DNA of 56,584 nt from MedAcidi-G1 sp002294285 (GCA_963999645.1 CAXEUY010000012.1:1-56584), one strand, 5' to 3'. Numbered from the stretch's first letter, positions 42,743 to 51,778 are shown. Notes: generated from the letters alone by a model not told the origin. Translations and numbers: made by a program.

Positions 42743-43567
42743 GTGGAATTAATTATGACGGGCACTGGTAGTCCGCTTCCAGACCCTAATCGCTCTGGTC
42801 CCTCGCAGTTGGTCAAAGTGGACGACCGTAATTTTCTGATTGACTGCGGAAGAGGTTGTCTGATGCGTTTGGCAGCTGCCGGAGCCCCACCTATAACGAT
42901 TGAGAGGCTTCTTCTTACCCATTTACATAGCGACCATGTAACAGATGTAAATGATTTAATTACGACTAGGTGGGTTCAGGGGTTTCCGGCTCCACCTCTG
43001 CCGATAGTCGGTCCAGAAGGCACAGAGAATTTTATTGAAAACACCCTAAAAATGCTTGAGCCCGATATTGGATATCGAATTGAGCATCATTCAGATTTGG
43101 ATTCACCGCCTCAACTTCAAGTAAGTGAGACTACTGCAGGAGTTGTATTAGAAGACGAACAGGTAAGAATTACCGCAGCTATGACTGAGCACAAGCCAGT
43201 CCACCCGACGGTCGGATACAGAATTGAAGCAGAAGGCAGTTCGATTGTTTTAGCAGGAGACACGATTCCATGTGCGGGCCTAGATGAGCTTTGCTCAGGT
43301 GCAGATGTCTATGTGCAGACCGTCATAAGAGACGATCTGATTAAACAGCTTCCAATAAAACGACTTTTGGACGTCCTCGATTACCATTCGACGGTTGAAG
43401 ATGCAGCTCGTACAGCCAAGAAGGCAGGAGTTAAAATCCTTGTTCTAAACCACTGCGTGCCTGCCCCTTCAACGCAAGAAGATATTGACCAATGGATACA
43501 AATAGCTTCTGAATATTTTGACGGGGAAATTATTCTTCCATCTGACCTTGAAACAATAAATGTGTGA
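42743..43567 (+). CDS. MBL-fold metallo-hydrolase (RNase Z-like group)
   Basis: This 274-residue protein has the metallo-beta-lactamase fold of the RNase Z/arylsulfatase-like group: MTGTGSPLPDPNRSGPS, FLIDCGRG, the metal motif THLHSDHVTD, and later MTEHKPVHP, VLAGDT and LNHCVPAP, covering the metal His/Asp set. It starts with GTG four bases after the SDR stop. True RNase Z has an exosite arm that I do not see here, so a small-molecule hydrolase is more likely. It converges on the next gene with five bases between. Confidence 0.82.
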   Translation: MELIMTGTGSPLPDPNRSGPSQLVKVDDRNFLIDCGRGCLMRLAAAGAPPITIERLLLTHLHSDHVTDVNDLITTRWVQGFPAPPLPIVGPEGTENFIENTLKMLEPDIGYRIEHHSDLDSPPQLQVSETTAGVVLEDEQVRITAAMTEHKPVHPTVGYRIEAEGSSIVLAGDTIPCAGLDELCSGADVYVQTVIRDDLIKQLPIKRLLDVLDYHSTVEDAARTAKKAGVKILVLNHCVPAPSTQEDIDQWIQIASEYFDGEIILPSDLETINV

Positions 43568-43572
43568 TTAAG

Positions 43573-44718
43573 TCAAGTTTCTAATTGCTCAGCTAGATAT
43601 TCACAAGATTCGATAAATTCCTCGATCATGTCTATGACTACCTGACCTGCTGGTCGTGCTTGGTTCATAGTTCCAACAATCTGACCTACGAAATAAGTGG
43701 CGAGTTTTTCTGATCCGGAGCCAGAATGATGAGCTGTTCTGTTAATCCGGGCTTGCGAACCATCAGTTAAAATAGGTTGCAAAGGCATACCGAGAGGGTC
43801 AGGTGTATCTTCTCTAGCCCATTCTTCGGTCCAAGCACTTTTTAACATTCTTGCGGGTTTACCTGTAAGGGAACGCGATCTGAGGGTGTCACCAGACCCT
43901 GCAGCTAACATTTTTTCTTTTACTACGGGGTGGGTTTCTGCTTCTTCAGTGGTTAACCATACTGAGCCACACCAGACTCCTGCTGCTCCTAAAGCCATTG
44001 CCGCTGCCATTTGTCTGCCTCTTCCGATGCCGCCTGCACCAACAACAGGTACAGAACCTGCGGCGTCAACAATTTCTGGGATTAGAACCATAGATCCTAT
44101 TTCACCTGTGTGGCCTCCCGCTTCGTATCCTTGAGCGATTATCATGTCGACTCCTGCGTTCACGTGTCTTTCGGCATGTGTGCGTGCTCCAGCTAATGCA
44201 GCTACTTTCACACCTGCGTCATGACATTTGTCGATCATTTCCTTGGGAGGAGGCCCCAACGCATTGGCCATTAAAGATGGTCTGTGAGCTAAAGCTATTT
44301 CTATTTGGCGGGCAGCACGATTTGCAGAAAAAGGAGCATCAGTTGATCTTTCTGACCAACTATTAGACGAATTTGATTCTTCGGGTGTTTCTTCCGGTAC
44401 GTCGTAGCGTTCAAGTAATTCTTCCAAAAATTTTCTATGCTCATCAGGGATCATGGCAGCAATATCTTCGATTTTTAGGCCACCTTCACCATCTCCGGCA
44501 TAGCGAGCTGGAACTATCAGGTCGACTCCATATGGATGATCGCCAACTTCGTCTTCGATCCATTTCAAATCGATCTCAAGATCTTTGTCGCTGTGACCTA
44601 CAGCTCCCAGCACTCCAAGACCACCAGCTTTTGATACAGCCGCAACCACATCTCTACAATGGCTGAAAGCGAGAATGGGAAATTCGATTCCGAACATTTC
44701 AGTTACGGGTGTTTTCAT
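43573..44718 (-). CDS. Nitronate monooxygenase (2-nitropropane dioxygenase)-like protein
   Basis: This 381-residue FMN TIM-barrel protein has FPILAFSHCRDVVAAVSKAGGLGVLGA, the AQGYEAGGHTG motif and VVGAGGIGRGRQMAAAMALGA, the phosphate-binding site for FMN. An extra, Ser/Glu/Asn-rich stretch lies at about residues 108-128 and is probably a loop insertion. Members oxidise alkyl nitronates or act as enoyl reductases; marine actinobacterial copies are mostly untested. AAGGAG stands before its ATG, divergent from the SDR at 44844. Confidence 0.85.
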   Translation of the reverse strand: MKTPVTEMFGIEFPILAFSHCRDVVAAVSKAGGLGVLGAVGHSDKDLEIDLKWIEDEVGDHPYGVDLIVPARYAGDGEGGLKIEDIAAMIPDEHRKFLEELLERYDVPEETPEESNSSNSWSERSTDAPFSANRAARQIEIALAHRPSLMANALGPPPKEMIDKCHDAGVKVAALAGARTHAERHVNAGVDMIIAQGYEAGGHTGEIGSMVLIPEIVDAAGSVPVVGAGGIGRGRQMAAAMALGAAGVWCGSVWLTTEEAETHPVVKEKMLAAGSGDTLRSRSLTGKPARMLKSAWTEEWAREDTPDPLGMPLQPILTDGSQARINRTAHHSGSGSEKLATYFVGQIVGTMNQARPAGQVVIDMIEEFIESCEYLAEQLET

Positions 44719-44843
44719 TTTTCTCCTTGTAAATACATGTACTCAAGTTTGCCTGAAAAATTCTGTCATTGACTATTTGCTTCAGCCCAATCATTAGAAA
44801 CGGTCTTTATGGACCTAGATTATTGATTATCAAGGAGGAAATT

Positions 44844-45833
44844 TTGAGCAAATGGAACAAAGATACGACAACAAATGAAATTTTAGAAGGCGTCGACCTG
44901 TCTGAGAAAAAGATCTTAATTACGGGGGCTTCCGGGGGGTTAGGAGAAGAAACAGCGCGTGCTTTAGCAGCAGCAGGTGCATCAGTAATTATGGCTGCAA
45001 GAGACAGTAAGAAAAATGCTGACGCTAAAGAAAGAATCCTCTCTGTTCACCCTGAATCGAAACTTGAATTACACGAACTTAATTTGGCTTCTCTACAAGA
45101 AGTTAGATCTTCTGCTGAAGAGTTTCTTAGTAAAAATGAGAGTCTTGATATTTTGATAAATAACGCAGGAATCATGTGTACCCCGTTTGGACATACAACT
45201 GACGGATTTGAGCAGCAGTTTGGTGTTAATCACCTAGCACACCATCTTTTTACTGGATTGTTGATGCCGGCATTGGGAGAAGCCGAAAATTCACGAGTTG
45301 TTAGCCTTTCCTCAGGAGCGCATCTTATTTGTGGAGTAGATCTCGATGATCCAATGTTTGAACGTCGCGACTATGACGGATGGGATAGTTATGGACAGTC
45401 AAAATCTGCAAATGCTTTGTTCGCTAGAGAGTTAGATAGACGATTCGGGGAAAGAGGAGTTCATGCGTTTTCAGTTCATCCTGGAATGATTTTCACTGAA
45501 TTAGGTAGGTACATGACTGAAGATGATATGACCCGTTTGGTCGAAAGAAGGAAAGCGCAAATCTCAGCAGACGAGGAGTCAAGTGGGAGTGACAACATGA
45601 TGAGTCCCAAAACTGTTGAAGCTGGAGCGGCGACGACTGTTTGGGCTTGTGTCGAGAAGTCGCTTGATGATCAAGGGGGACACTATTTGGCTGATTGTCA
45701 GTTAGGGATACCGCTTGAATCCGAGGATGCTTCCCCAGGGTCGTGCAGCATGGCAGGTCACATTTTGGATGATGAGGCTGCTGGAAAACTTTGGGAATTA
45801 AGTGAAAAATTAACCGATGGTGCTTTCAGCTGA
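44844..45833 (+). CDS. SDR-family oxidoreductase (retinol dehydrogenase-like)
   Basis: This SDR has ITGASGGLGEETARAL at the cofactor site, NNAGIMCTPFG, Ser in SLSSGAHL and YGQSKSAN for Tyr/Lys, matching the long-chain alcohol/retinol dehydrogenase-like group (RDH/WWOX type). I take the TTG at 44844 as start (329 residues) because AGGAGG lies five bases upstream; an upstream ATG at 44769 would add 25 residues unlike the family. A segment at about 240-255 (RRKAQISADEESSGS) is an insertion. It ends three bases from the stop of a converging small lipoprotein gene. Confidence 0.86.
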   Translation: MSKWNKDTTTNEILEGVDLSEKKILITGASGGLGEETARALAAAGASVIMAARDSKKNADAKERILSVHPESKLELHELNLASLQEVRSSAEEFLSKNESLDILINNAGIMCTPFGHTTDGFEQQFGVNHLAHHLFTGLLMPALGEAENSRVVSLSSGAHLICGVDLDDPMFERRDYDGWDSYGQSKSANALFARELDRRFGERGVHAFSVHPGMIFTELGRYMTEDDMTRLVERRKAQISADEESSGSDNMMSPKTVEAGAATTVWACVEKSLDDQGGHYLADCQLGIPLESEDASPGSCSMAGHILDDEAAGKLWELSEKLTDGAFS

Positions 45834-45836
45834 TTT

Positions 45837-45971
45837 TCAAAGTGACTGCACTTGGGGTGGGCTATTAACATCCCTAACATGACGTCCGTCGTCGGAACCA
45901 CAAGCGACAAAAATTGACATTAGTGGCAACAATAAAAATGCAAGATATTTTGTGTAAAGGTTGCCTCTCAT
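45837..45971 (-). CDS. Very small (44-residue) lipoprotein
   Basis: An ATG at 45971 opens a 44-codon frame ending with TGA at 45837-45839. The N-terminus has two basic residues and a hydrophobic stretch (LAFLLLPLMSIFVAC), with a lipobox before Cys24. The residues after it, CGSDDG, are the same as in the lipoprotein beginning at 55981 (ACGSDDG). The mature part would be only 21 residues. The upstream sequence has GGAAAGGA, farther from the ATG (13 bases) than usual. It fills the gap between the SDR and the divergent epimerase. It may be a real mini-lipoprotein or a remnant of a longer one; the signal itself is convincing. Confidence 0.6.
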   Translation of the reverse strand: MRGNLYTKYLAFLLLPLMSIFVACGSDDGRHVRDVNSPPQVQSL

Positions 45972-46024
45972 AATTTATCAACTATCCTTTCCATCACTAA
46001 GATTCTAATTTGAGGTTAGTAGAT

Positions 46025-46990
46025 ATGAAAGATCTGGTGACAGGAGCCGCAGGATTTATTGGTTCAAGCTTGATTGATAGCCTTTTAGGTAAAGGCAGAA
46101 ATGTAGTTGGTGTTGATGATTTTTCGCGAAATTATGACCCTAAGCAGAAGAGAGAAAATATAAAGGAAGCTCTACAAAACGTAAATTTCGAGATGAGAAG
46201 CGCAAATCTTTTAGAGCCAGGCTCATTAGAAATGCTGAATGAAGTTGACACCGTTTATCATCTGGCTGGGCAGCCAGGGGTTCAGACCTCATGGGGGTCA
46301 GGTTTTGAAACCCATTTAGAGAGAAATGTTTTAGCGACACAAATATTGCTTGAGAGATGTTTAGAAAACAATGTCAGAAGGGTCGTGATAGCTTCAAGCT
46401 CGTCAGTGTATGGACCGACAAATCGTGAATCAAAAGAAACTGACCTGCCTCATCCCGTTAGTCCATATGGTGTCTCAAAGTTGGCAGCTGAGCATCTAGC
46501 TTCTGTTTACGCGGAACGTGGATTAGATGTAATAAGTTTGCGTCTCTTTACGGTTTATGGTCCGAGACAGCGACCCGATATGTCTATTCATAGAATGTTT
46601 AATTCCGCTCTAAAAGGAGAACCGTTTCCTTTATGGGGTGAGGGTAAACAAAGAAGGTCATTCACATTTGTGGATGACATAGTTGAGGTTTTTCAACTAG
46701 CAGGGAGTGTGCGAGAAGCAAGAAATCGTGTTTTAAATGCTGGTGGAGCGGAACCAGTAGAACTCTTAGATCTGATAAAAACTGTTGAAGAGCTAGTTGG
46801 TTGCCCCATAACGCTTCAACAGTTGCAGAAAAGACCTGGAGATCCTGATTTAACATGCGCTTCAAAAGATCTTGTTACCGAAGAATTAGGATGGAAGCCT
46901 AAAACACCCTTAGAAATTGGTTTACGGTCACAACTCCAATGGCACAATTCAATCTCAGAACACTTTCATACTTTGCAAGAAGTCGGTTAA
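46025..46990 (+). CDS. NAD-dependent sugar epimerase/dehydratase (GalE-like)
   Basis: This extended SDR has the glycine-rich TGAAGFIGSSL near the N-terminus, VDDFSRNYDP, YHLAGQPGVQTSW, SSSSVYGP and the YGVSK Tyr/Lys, as in UDP-sugar 4-epimerases and related dehydratases. I start it at ATG 46025 (321 residues) because GAGG lies nine bases upstream and the first strand then begins as in the family; a TTG at 46010 is in frame but less likely. It could make a UDP-sugar for an envelope glycan, and glycan-type genes lie downstream. The sugar is not identified. Confidence 0.85.
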   Translation: MKDLVTGAAGFIGSSLIDSLLGKGRNVVGVDDFSRNYDPKQKRENIKEALQNVNFEMRSANLLEPGSLEMLNEVDTVYHLAGQPGVQTSWGSGFETHLERNVLATQILLERCLENNVRRVVIASSSSVYGPTNRESKETDLPHPVSPYGVSKLAAEHLASVYAERGLDVISLRLFTVYGPRQRPDMSIHRMFNSALKGEPFPLWGEGKQRRSFTFVDDIVEVFQLAGSVREARNRVLNAGGAEPVELLDLIKTVEELVGCPITLQQLQKRPGDPDLTCASKDLVTEELGWKPKTPLEIGLRSQLQWHNSISEHFHTLQEVG

Positions 46991-46999
46991 CCTATAGTT

Positions 47000-47671
47000 G
47001 TGACTTACCAAACTCCTGATTACCACCCTGCATTTGAAGAATACTGTGAGACTATTTTCGAATTAGAAGAAGACAACCTCAAAGTAATACAGGCTCGAAT
47101 AGCTGAACGCCTTGATGTCTCGAGACCTGCAGTCTCAGAGATGATAAAGAGAATGGCAGATGAAGGGCTGCTAAAAGACGGTGACAGTGGCGTAGCTCTT
47201 ACTACAAGAGGAATGGAATTAGCCACTCGAGTTGTTCGAAGGCATAGGCTGGCCGAATGTTTCCTTACTGATGTTCTGGGTTTGTCTTGGACAGAAGCGC
47301 ATCATGAAGCTGGAAAATGGGAGCATGTAATTTCCAATTCTGTTGAAGATGCTATGCGTAAAGTTCTCGAAGACCCGACAACCTGTCCTCACGGAAATCC
47401 AATTCCTGGATCGGATTACAAAGAACCAAAAAATCTAGCTAATTTAAATGACCTCCCAGCTGGTGCAGGTTTCGTAGTTGAAAGAATTCCTGAAGAACTC
47501 GAATTTACAGATGGTCTTTTGGAATTTCTTGAACAGGCAGAAATAAAACCAGGAAATGCAGGTCGTATAACTGCTATTTCACCTGATGGAACTACCACAG
47601 TTGAAATCGGTGGTAATCACATCGGTGTCGGTTCGTTTGCGTCTGGGAGAATTCTTGTCTCTGTCAACTGA
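47000..47671 (+). CDS. DtxR/IdeR-family metal-dependent repressor
   Basis: This 223-residue protein has the three DtxR parts: a winged helix (about 5-75; LDVSRPAVSEMIKRMAD), a metal/dimerisation domain (about 76-145; RRHRLAECFLTDVLGL, WEHVIS, TTCPHGNPIPG) and a C-terminal SH3-like domain (about 150-222). The ancillary-site ligands seem kept (His83, Glu87, His102). At the primary site the DtxR Met10 is Glu14 and Cys102 is Gly106, with Glu109 and His110 kept, so the metal choice may differ from iron. The start is GTG. Fe(III) transporter genes stand close by, and two long palindromes upstream of them are candidate operators. Confidence 0.88.
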   Translation: MTYQTPDYHPAFEEYCETIFELEEDNLKVIQARIAERLDVSRPAVSEMIKRMADEGLLKDGDSGVALTTRGMELATRVVRRHRLAECFLTDVLGLSWTEAHHEAGKWEHVISNSVEDAMRKVLEDPTTCPHGNPIPGSDYKEPKNLANLNDLPAGAGFVVERIPEELEFTDGLLEFLEQAEIKPGNAGRITAISPDGTTTVEIGGNHIGVGSFASGRILVSVN

Positions 47672-49021
47672 ACGCCATCCAAATATGAAAAGCAAGATGG
47701 TTAAAGTCGACCAGATTGAAGCGACCAACATTGTATTTTCAGGCATGTAGTGGTAGTCCGGAAATATTTCTGACCAAACCCTGTACCAAGGCCAGCTAGT
47801 TTCCTCAAAATCTACAATTAAAGCTCTTCTACCAGTTTGAGCCTCTATGGCTACCCAAATCCAGCCGATCGAACCGATAGTTGTTGCAAAAAGCAAAGGA
47901 AGAATAAATTTCTTGAAATGGTCGACTGCTAAAGCAATTGCAATTACAACTAAAGGTAGAACAACAACGGTTTGCCTGCCCGGCCACCACCATCCGTGCA
48001 TGGTGAAAGCCAACCATGTTGCAGTGGACCAGCCGATCAAAAAAGGGAAAATGATGTACTGCCAATTGTCAACCTTTTTTTTGCATAGAAATCCGATTGC
48101 AGCAGGAAAAACGAGGAACGAGGGAGTCCAAGCTGCGAGACCGAATCCTCTATCTACTAATAAGCCAATAAATCTTTTTGATCTACCCCATATGTCAGGG
48201 TCGCCTCCAATGACATTGAACTCATTTTCTATAAAATGATCGCCAGCTGAATAAACTGTCCACCCGTGATAGACAAATTTGTGAAAAAGAAGGTAGAAAA
48301 CGGCCATAGAAATAAGAAACGCTGTTGTATAGACAGATAAAAAATGTCTGTCAGTTTTTTTACCCAGTAGCAAGAGCAAAAGAAAGATTGTCAAAGCAAC
48401 AGGTAAGTATTTGATTGAAAGCCAGGGTAAGGCAGTGATTGATAATGCAAATAAGATTGAATTTCGTCTTGAAGGGTTACCTGTCGCAGATGCGACAGCT
48501 AAAACAACTGCTAGCGCTGCAGGAACTTCAGGGTAGATTTGACTTCCATAACTGCATAACGGAGGAGCTGAACCAAAAGCGCCAGCAACCCAAGCTGCAG
48601 TTTTAGGAGAAACATGGAATCTCCTTACGGCTAACCAAAGAGTACTTGCAGCTAATAAGCCAGCAAAAACTGCTAATAGGGCTCGCGCCCCAACCCATCC
48701 AGCTATTCGCATTGGTAAAGCAAGAAGTAGTGGAAGGAGTGGGTCATGCGGACTTAACCTTTGACCAGATGAATTCATGTCGATTGTTTGTGTGTTGAGC
48801 CCCACTTCATGAAAGCTTCTAAATTTTTCTTCTTTGATTTCGTCTGAGATGTCTAGATCAAAGTCCTCACCGATGCTTAAAGCTGTTAGGAGATACTGTG
48901 GTTCGTCAACACTTACTTGTGCGCCATAGGTGGAACGTGATGGGATAGCGACTGCAGAGACGCCAAAAACTAAAAGGCCTACAAAAAGCATTAGCTTACG
49001 AAGATAATTTTTGTCTACCAA
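47579..49021 (-). CDS. Polytopic membrane protein, GT-C glycosyltransferase-like
   Basis: This 480-residue protein has about ten hydrophobic segments and an N-terminal acidic loop with SVDEPQYLLTALSI after the first membrane helix, the kind of Asp/Glu motif found in the first periplasmic loop of GT-C (GT39/ArnT/PMT-like) transferases that use polyprenyl-phosphate sugars. A basic, hydrophilic C-terminal tail (about 452-480) overlaps the dtxR 3' end by 93 bases on the opposite strand. The start is TTG, two bases after the permease stop; Met11 is an alternative. Being last in the fbpAB run it may be co-expressed with iron uptake. The family call is tentative. Confidence 0.6.
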   Translation of the reverse strand: MVDKNYLRKLMLFVGLLVFGVSAVAIPSRSTYGAQVSVDEPQYLLTALSIGEDFDLDISDEIKEEKFRSFHEVGLNTQTIDMNSSGQRLSPHDPLLPLLLALPMRIAGWVGARALLAVFAGLLAASTLWLAVRRFHVSPKTAAWVAGAFGSAPPLCSYGSQIYPEVPAALAVVLAVASATGNPSRRNSILFALSITALPWLSIKYLPVALTIFLLLLLLGKKTDRHFLSVYTTAFLISMAVFYLLFHKFVYHGWTVYSAGDHFIENEFNVIGGDPDIWGRSKRFIGLLVDRGFGLAAWTPSFLVFPAAIGFLCKKKVDNWQYIIFPFLIGWSTATWLAFTMHGWWWPGRQTVVVLPLVVIAIALAVDHFKKFILPLLFATTIGSIGWIWVAIEAQTGRRALIVDFEETSWPWYRVWSEIFPDYHYMPENTMLVASIWSTLTILLFIFGWRSVDRDKNSPRRKRTDTDVITTDFNCGSSIR

Positions 49022-49023
49022 AA

Positions 49024-50646
49024 TTAAGCCAAATGGTCAGCTCGGCGGATAACCAAAATCCAAGTCAAGATAGCTGATAGTAAAACAAGGATAAGTGCCA
49101 ACAGTCCCCCTTCAGCAACAAAGGCATCTTCGAAGGATTGGAATATCTTTGTTGTAAGAGTTGGAAATTCGAAAGGAGCAACGAGAAGGGTTATAGGCAG
49201 TTCTTTCATTGTTGACATTAGGACTAGACCTGAACCTGCAAGTAATCCAGGTGTTACCACAGGTAAATCTATAGAAAAGAAACGTTTAATTTTACTTGCC
49301 CCGAGTACTTGCGATGCATCTTCCATGCTCTCAGGAATAGAGGCCACGGCTGCTCTAGCCGGAGCAAGCGCTTGAGCGCTGAATCTTACGAGATACGCGA
49401 AAATTAAGATGACTATTGTTCCACGTAAGTGTTCAGCGGCCCATGATGTTCTAAGGGTCCAAAAGAACATTGATAAAGCAATGAGAAGACCAGGCATAGC
49501 AAAAGTCGAAGTCATAACTGCATTTGCTGTATTGCCAATTGGAGATCTGTATTTGGCAACGAGGTAAGAAACTGGTAACACAATTACGGCGGCAATTACT
49601 GCTGTGAGCATACTTATCCATGCAGTATTGATCGTCGGTTTAATGATGTCTTCAAATTCGATAAATAATGGTCGCCCACCCCTGAATTCTCTTAATAAAC
49701 CATCTGCTGCCCAGTCGCCTAAAGCAATGGTAGGAGTGATAAGCGCTAAGAAGACTATGAGCCAACTCACTGACACGGCTAAAGACTTCCATTTTTTTAA
49801 AGGCGTAAGAATCACCTCCACCTGGGTGGCAAAGTCAGGTTTTCTGAATTTTCGACTGAAGAGAGTTTCCACGATGACTGCAAAAGCAGCAAGTGACAAA
49901 AGTATTAGAGCTAGAGCAAAAGAAACCGGCTGGTTATTCAACCTTGTTGTCCAGATGGCTCTGGTAAGTGTGTCATACCTCATGAGTTGAACGGCGCCAA
50001 AGTCGCTAATGGTATATAGAAAAACTAGTAACGACCCTGCAAACAGTGAAGATGCAATTTGAGGGAGAATGACTTTTCTAAATGTTGCCCAACCAGAATC
50101 ACCAAGCAATCTGGCACTTTCCTCCAGTGAACTTGGAAGGTTTTTCAATCTTGCAGCGACGGGCAAGTATACGTATGGATAAGTAAAGAGCGTAAGAACA
50201 AGCCAAGCTCCGAATAACCCATGCAACTCTAGTGTTCTGTCTATTCCGATATTTTCCAATAAATTGTTGGCTATCCCACCTGGATTAAGCGTCCTTATAA
50301 ATGCCGCAGCACCTACAAAGGTAGGAAAAACAAGTGGGAGAGGAAGAATTAATTTAAGCACCCTGCGAGACGGAAGGTCTGTTCGGATAGTCAACCAAGC
50401 TAGGCCTGTTCCCAGAATTGCTGCTGACAAAGTGACCAATACCGTCAGATTTATAGTTCTCATTAAAGGGGAGAGGGTTTGTTCAGAAAAAAGAAGACCC
50501 AGTGGATCGGAATCGCTAGTTATATTCCTCCAAATCAGATACAAACCAGGACACGCGAAAAGAAAAGCAGTGATTAAAGCTGTTACTTTTAGCGCCAGAG
50601 GTGCTCTCTGGCTATGTCGTGAAAAATTGCTAGTTAAGAATTCCAC
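49024..50646 (-). CDS. fbpB: Fe(III) ABC transporter permease (FbpB type)
   Basis: This 540-residue protein has about twelve hydrophobic segments in two homologous halves, each with an EAA-type loop (LEESARLLGDSGWATFRKVILP and MEDASQVLGASKIKRFFSIDLP), the duplicated layout of the ferric-iron permeases FbpB/SfuB. The start is GTG, overlapping the end of the binding protein by 17 bases. It forms the channel in the cytoplasmic membrane; the ATPase is encoded separately at 54817-55854. A thiamine-type permease is the alternative, but the binding protein favours iron. Confidence 0.88.
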   Translation of the reverse strand: MEFLTSNFSRHSQRAPLALKVTALITAFLFACPGLYLIWRNITSDSDPLGLLFSEQTLSPLMRTINLTVLVTLSAAILGTGLAWLTIRTDLPSRRVLKLILPLPLVFPTFVGAAAFIRTLNPGGIANNLLENIGIDRTLELHGLFGAWLVLTLFTYPYVYLPVAARLKNLPSSLEESARLLGDSGWATFRKVILPQIASSLFAGSLLVFLYTISDFGAVQLMRYDTLTRAIWTTRLNNQPVSFALALILLSLAAFAVIVETLFSRKFRKPDFATQVEVILTPLKKWKSLAVSVSWLIVFLALITPTIALGDWAADGLLREFRGGRPLFIEFEDIIKPTINTAWISMLTAVIAAVIVLPVSYLVAKYRSPIGNTANAVMTSTFAMPGLLIALSMFFWTLRTSWAAEHLRGTIVILIFAYLVRFSAQALAPARAAVASIPESMEDASQVLGASKIKRFFSIDLPVVTPGLLAGSGLVLMSTMKELPITLLVAPFEFPTLTTKIFQSFEDAFVAEGGLLALILVLLSAILTWILVIRRADHLA

Positions 50647-51709
50647 TTTCTCTAACTATTCGCTCGGTTTCTTCAAAGCCTCCGCCTAATGAATCAAAGT
50701 CTACCGAGCCAATCTCAAGAGCTTCCAGTGCCGGAAGAATAGAGTTAGGTTTTGAGCCTTTAGCTAATGGATATTCGAAGGTTCTATTTGAGAAATAGTC
50801 TTGAGCCTGCGGAGTTAAAAGGTAAGCGATTAGTTCATTAGAAGCATCTTTATCTTTAGCTGTTTCGAGAATTGTTGCAGCTGTAATGATTAAAAGTGAT
50901 CCAATATCATCAGAAGGGAAATCATAGTTTACGGCTCTGTGCTCACTACCTAACGCTGCAGCTTCTTGATAGTTGTAATAATGATTCACCAGTCCCATGT
51001 CGATTTCACCTCTACCGGCTGCTTCAACGATTGACCTATTATTTGGATAGTACTTGGCATCATTTTCTACCATGTCGTTTAACCATTTAGTAGCTGTCTC
51101 ATTGCCATGCTGATCACGAAACACGGTGAACCAGTCTTCAAAAGAGCCGTTAGTTCCAGGTATAGCTACTCGATTCTTGTAAACGGGGTCAGTTAGATCA
51201 AAAACAGAATTAGGCAATTCATCAGGTTTAACTTGATCGACGTTATACACAAGAACACGCTTTCTGCCTGAGAAACCTATCCAGGAACCACTTGCAGCAT
51301 GGTTTTGTTCTTCGACCAATGAAAGAACACTTCCATCGATAGTGCCTAGAAGTTCATTACCCTCGAGAAAACCAACAGGACCTGGGGATCGTGAAAGGAA
51401 AACATCAGCTTCAGTAGATTTGCCCTCTTCGTTAATTAGAATCGCCAAATCGGTTGAATTACCCCAACGAACCCTCACGTCAATTCCTGTTTCGCAAGCA
51501 AATGCCTCAAGAATAGGAGAAATGAGATACTCACTTCGGCCCGAATAGATTGTTACTTCCTTACCTGCATCACTAGCACAATCGCCTTGGACTATTTCCG
51601 CTGCTCTTTCAGAAAGTTCTTCACGTTTGTTGGAACTGCTAGAGCAACTAGCACTTAAGAAGGCAAGACAAATTAAAGATGAGAGTATTATTTTAGGTTT
51701 AGTTTTCAT
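50630..51709 (-). CDS. fbpA: Fe(III)-binding lipoprotein of ABC transporter (FbpA type)
   Basis: This 359-residue protein has a lipoprotein signal with SASC (Cys22) and a Ser-rich linker, then the ferric-binding fold: VTIYSGRSEYLISPILEAF, GIDVRVRWGNSTDLA, EADVFLSRSPGPVGFLE and the Tyr pair in NHYYNYQE that ligates Fe(III) in FbpA/FutA. It hands iron to FbpB. Its promoter region holds the 30-base palindrome 51736-51765, 27 bases upstream, fitting repression by the DtxR protein in the window. It is divergent from the flippase/GT2 fusion gene. Confidence 0.9.
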   Translation of the reverse strand: MKTKPKIILSSLICLAFLSASCSSSSNKREELSERAAEIVQGDCASDAGKEVTIYSGRSEYLISPILEAFACETGIDVRVRWGNSTDLAILINEEGKSTEADVFLSRSPGPVGFLEGNELLGTIDGSVLSLVEEQNHAASGSWIGFSGRKRVLVYNVDQVKPDELPNSVFDLTDPVYKNRVAIPGTNGSFEDWFTVFRDQHGNETATKWLNDMVENDAKYYPNNRSIVEAAGRGEIDMGLVNHYYNYQEAAALGSEHRAVNYDFPSDDIGSLLIITAATILETAKDKDASNELIAYLLTPQAQDYFSNRTFEYPLAKGSKPNSILPALEALEIGSVDFDSLGGGFEETERIVRESGILN

Positions 51710-51735
51710 TAGGCTGAGTGTATCGAATGGTTTTC

Positions 51736-51765
51736 AAAATTTGTAAGGTATACCTAACAAATTTT
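51736..51765. promoter_or_regulatory. 30-bp near-perfect palindrome, candidate DtxR-type operator
   Basis: Fourteen of fifteen base pairs match across this palindrome. The core is AGGTATACCT, flanked by TTGT and ACAA and then A/T runs. It sits midway between fbpA (minus strand) and the flippase/GT2 gene (plus strand), and the core resembles the TTAGGTTAGgCTAACCTAA iron boxes of DtxR/IdeR proteins. A sister copy is at 55928-55955. It could repress both divergent genes. Confidence 0.7.
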
Positions 51766-51778
51766 AGATTTAATTATT

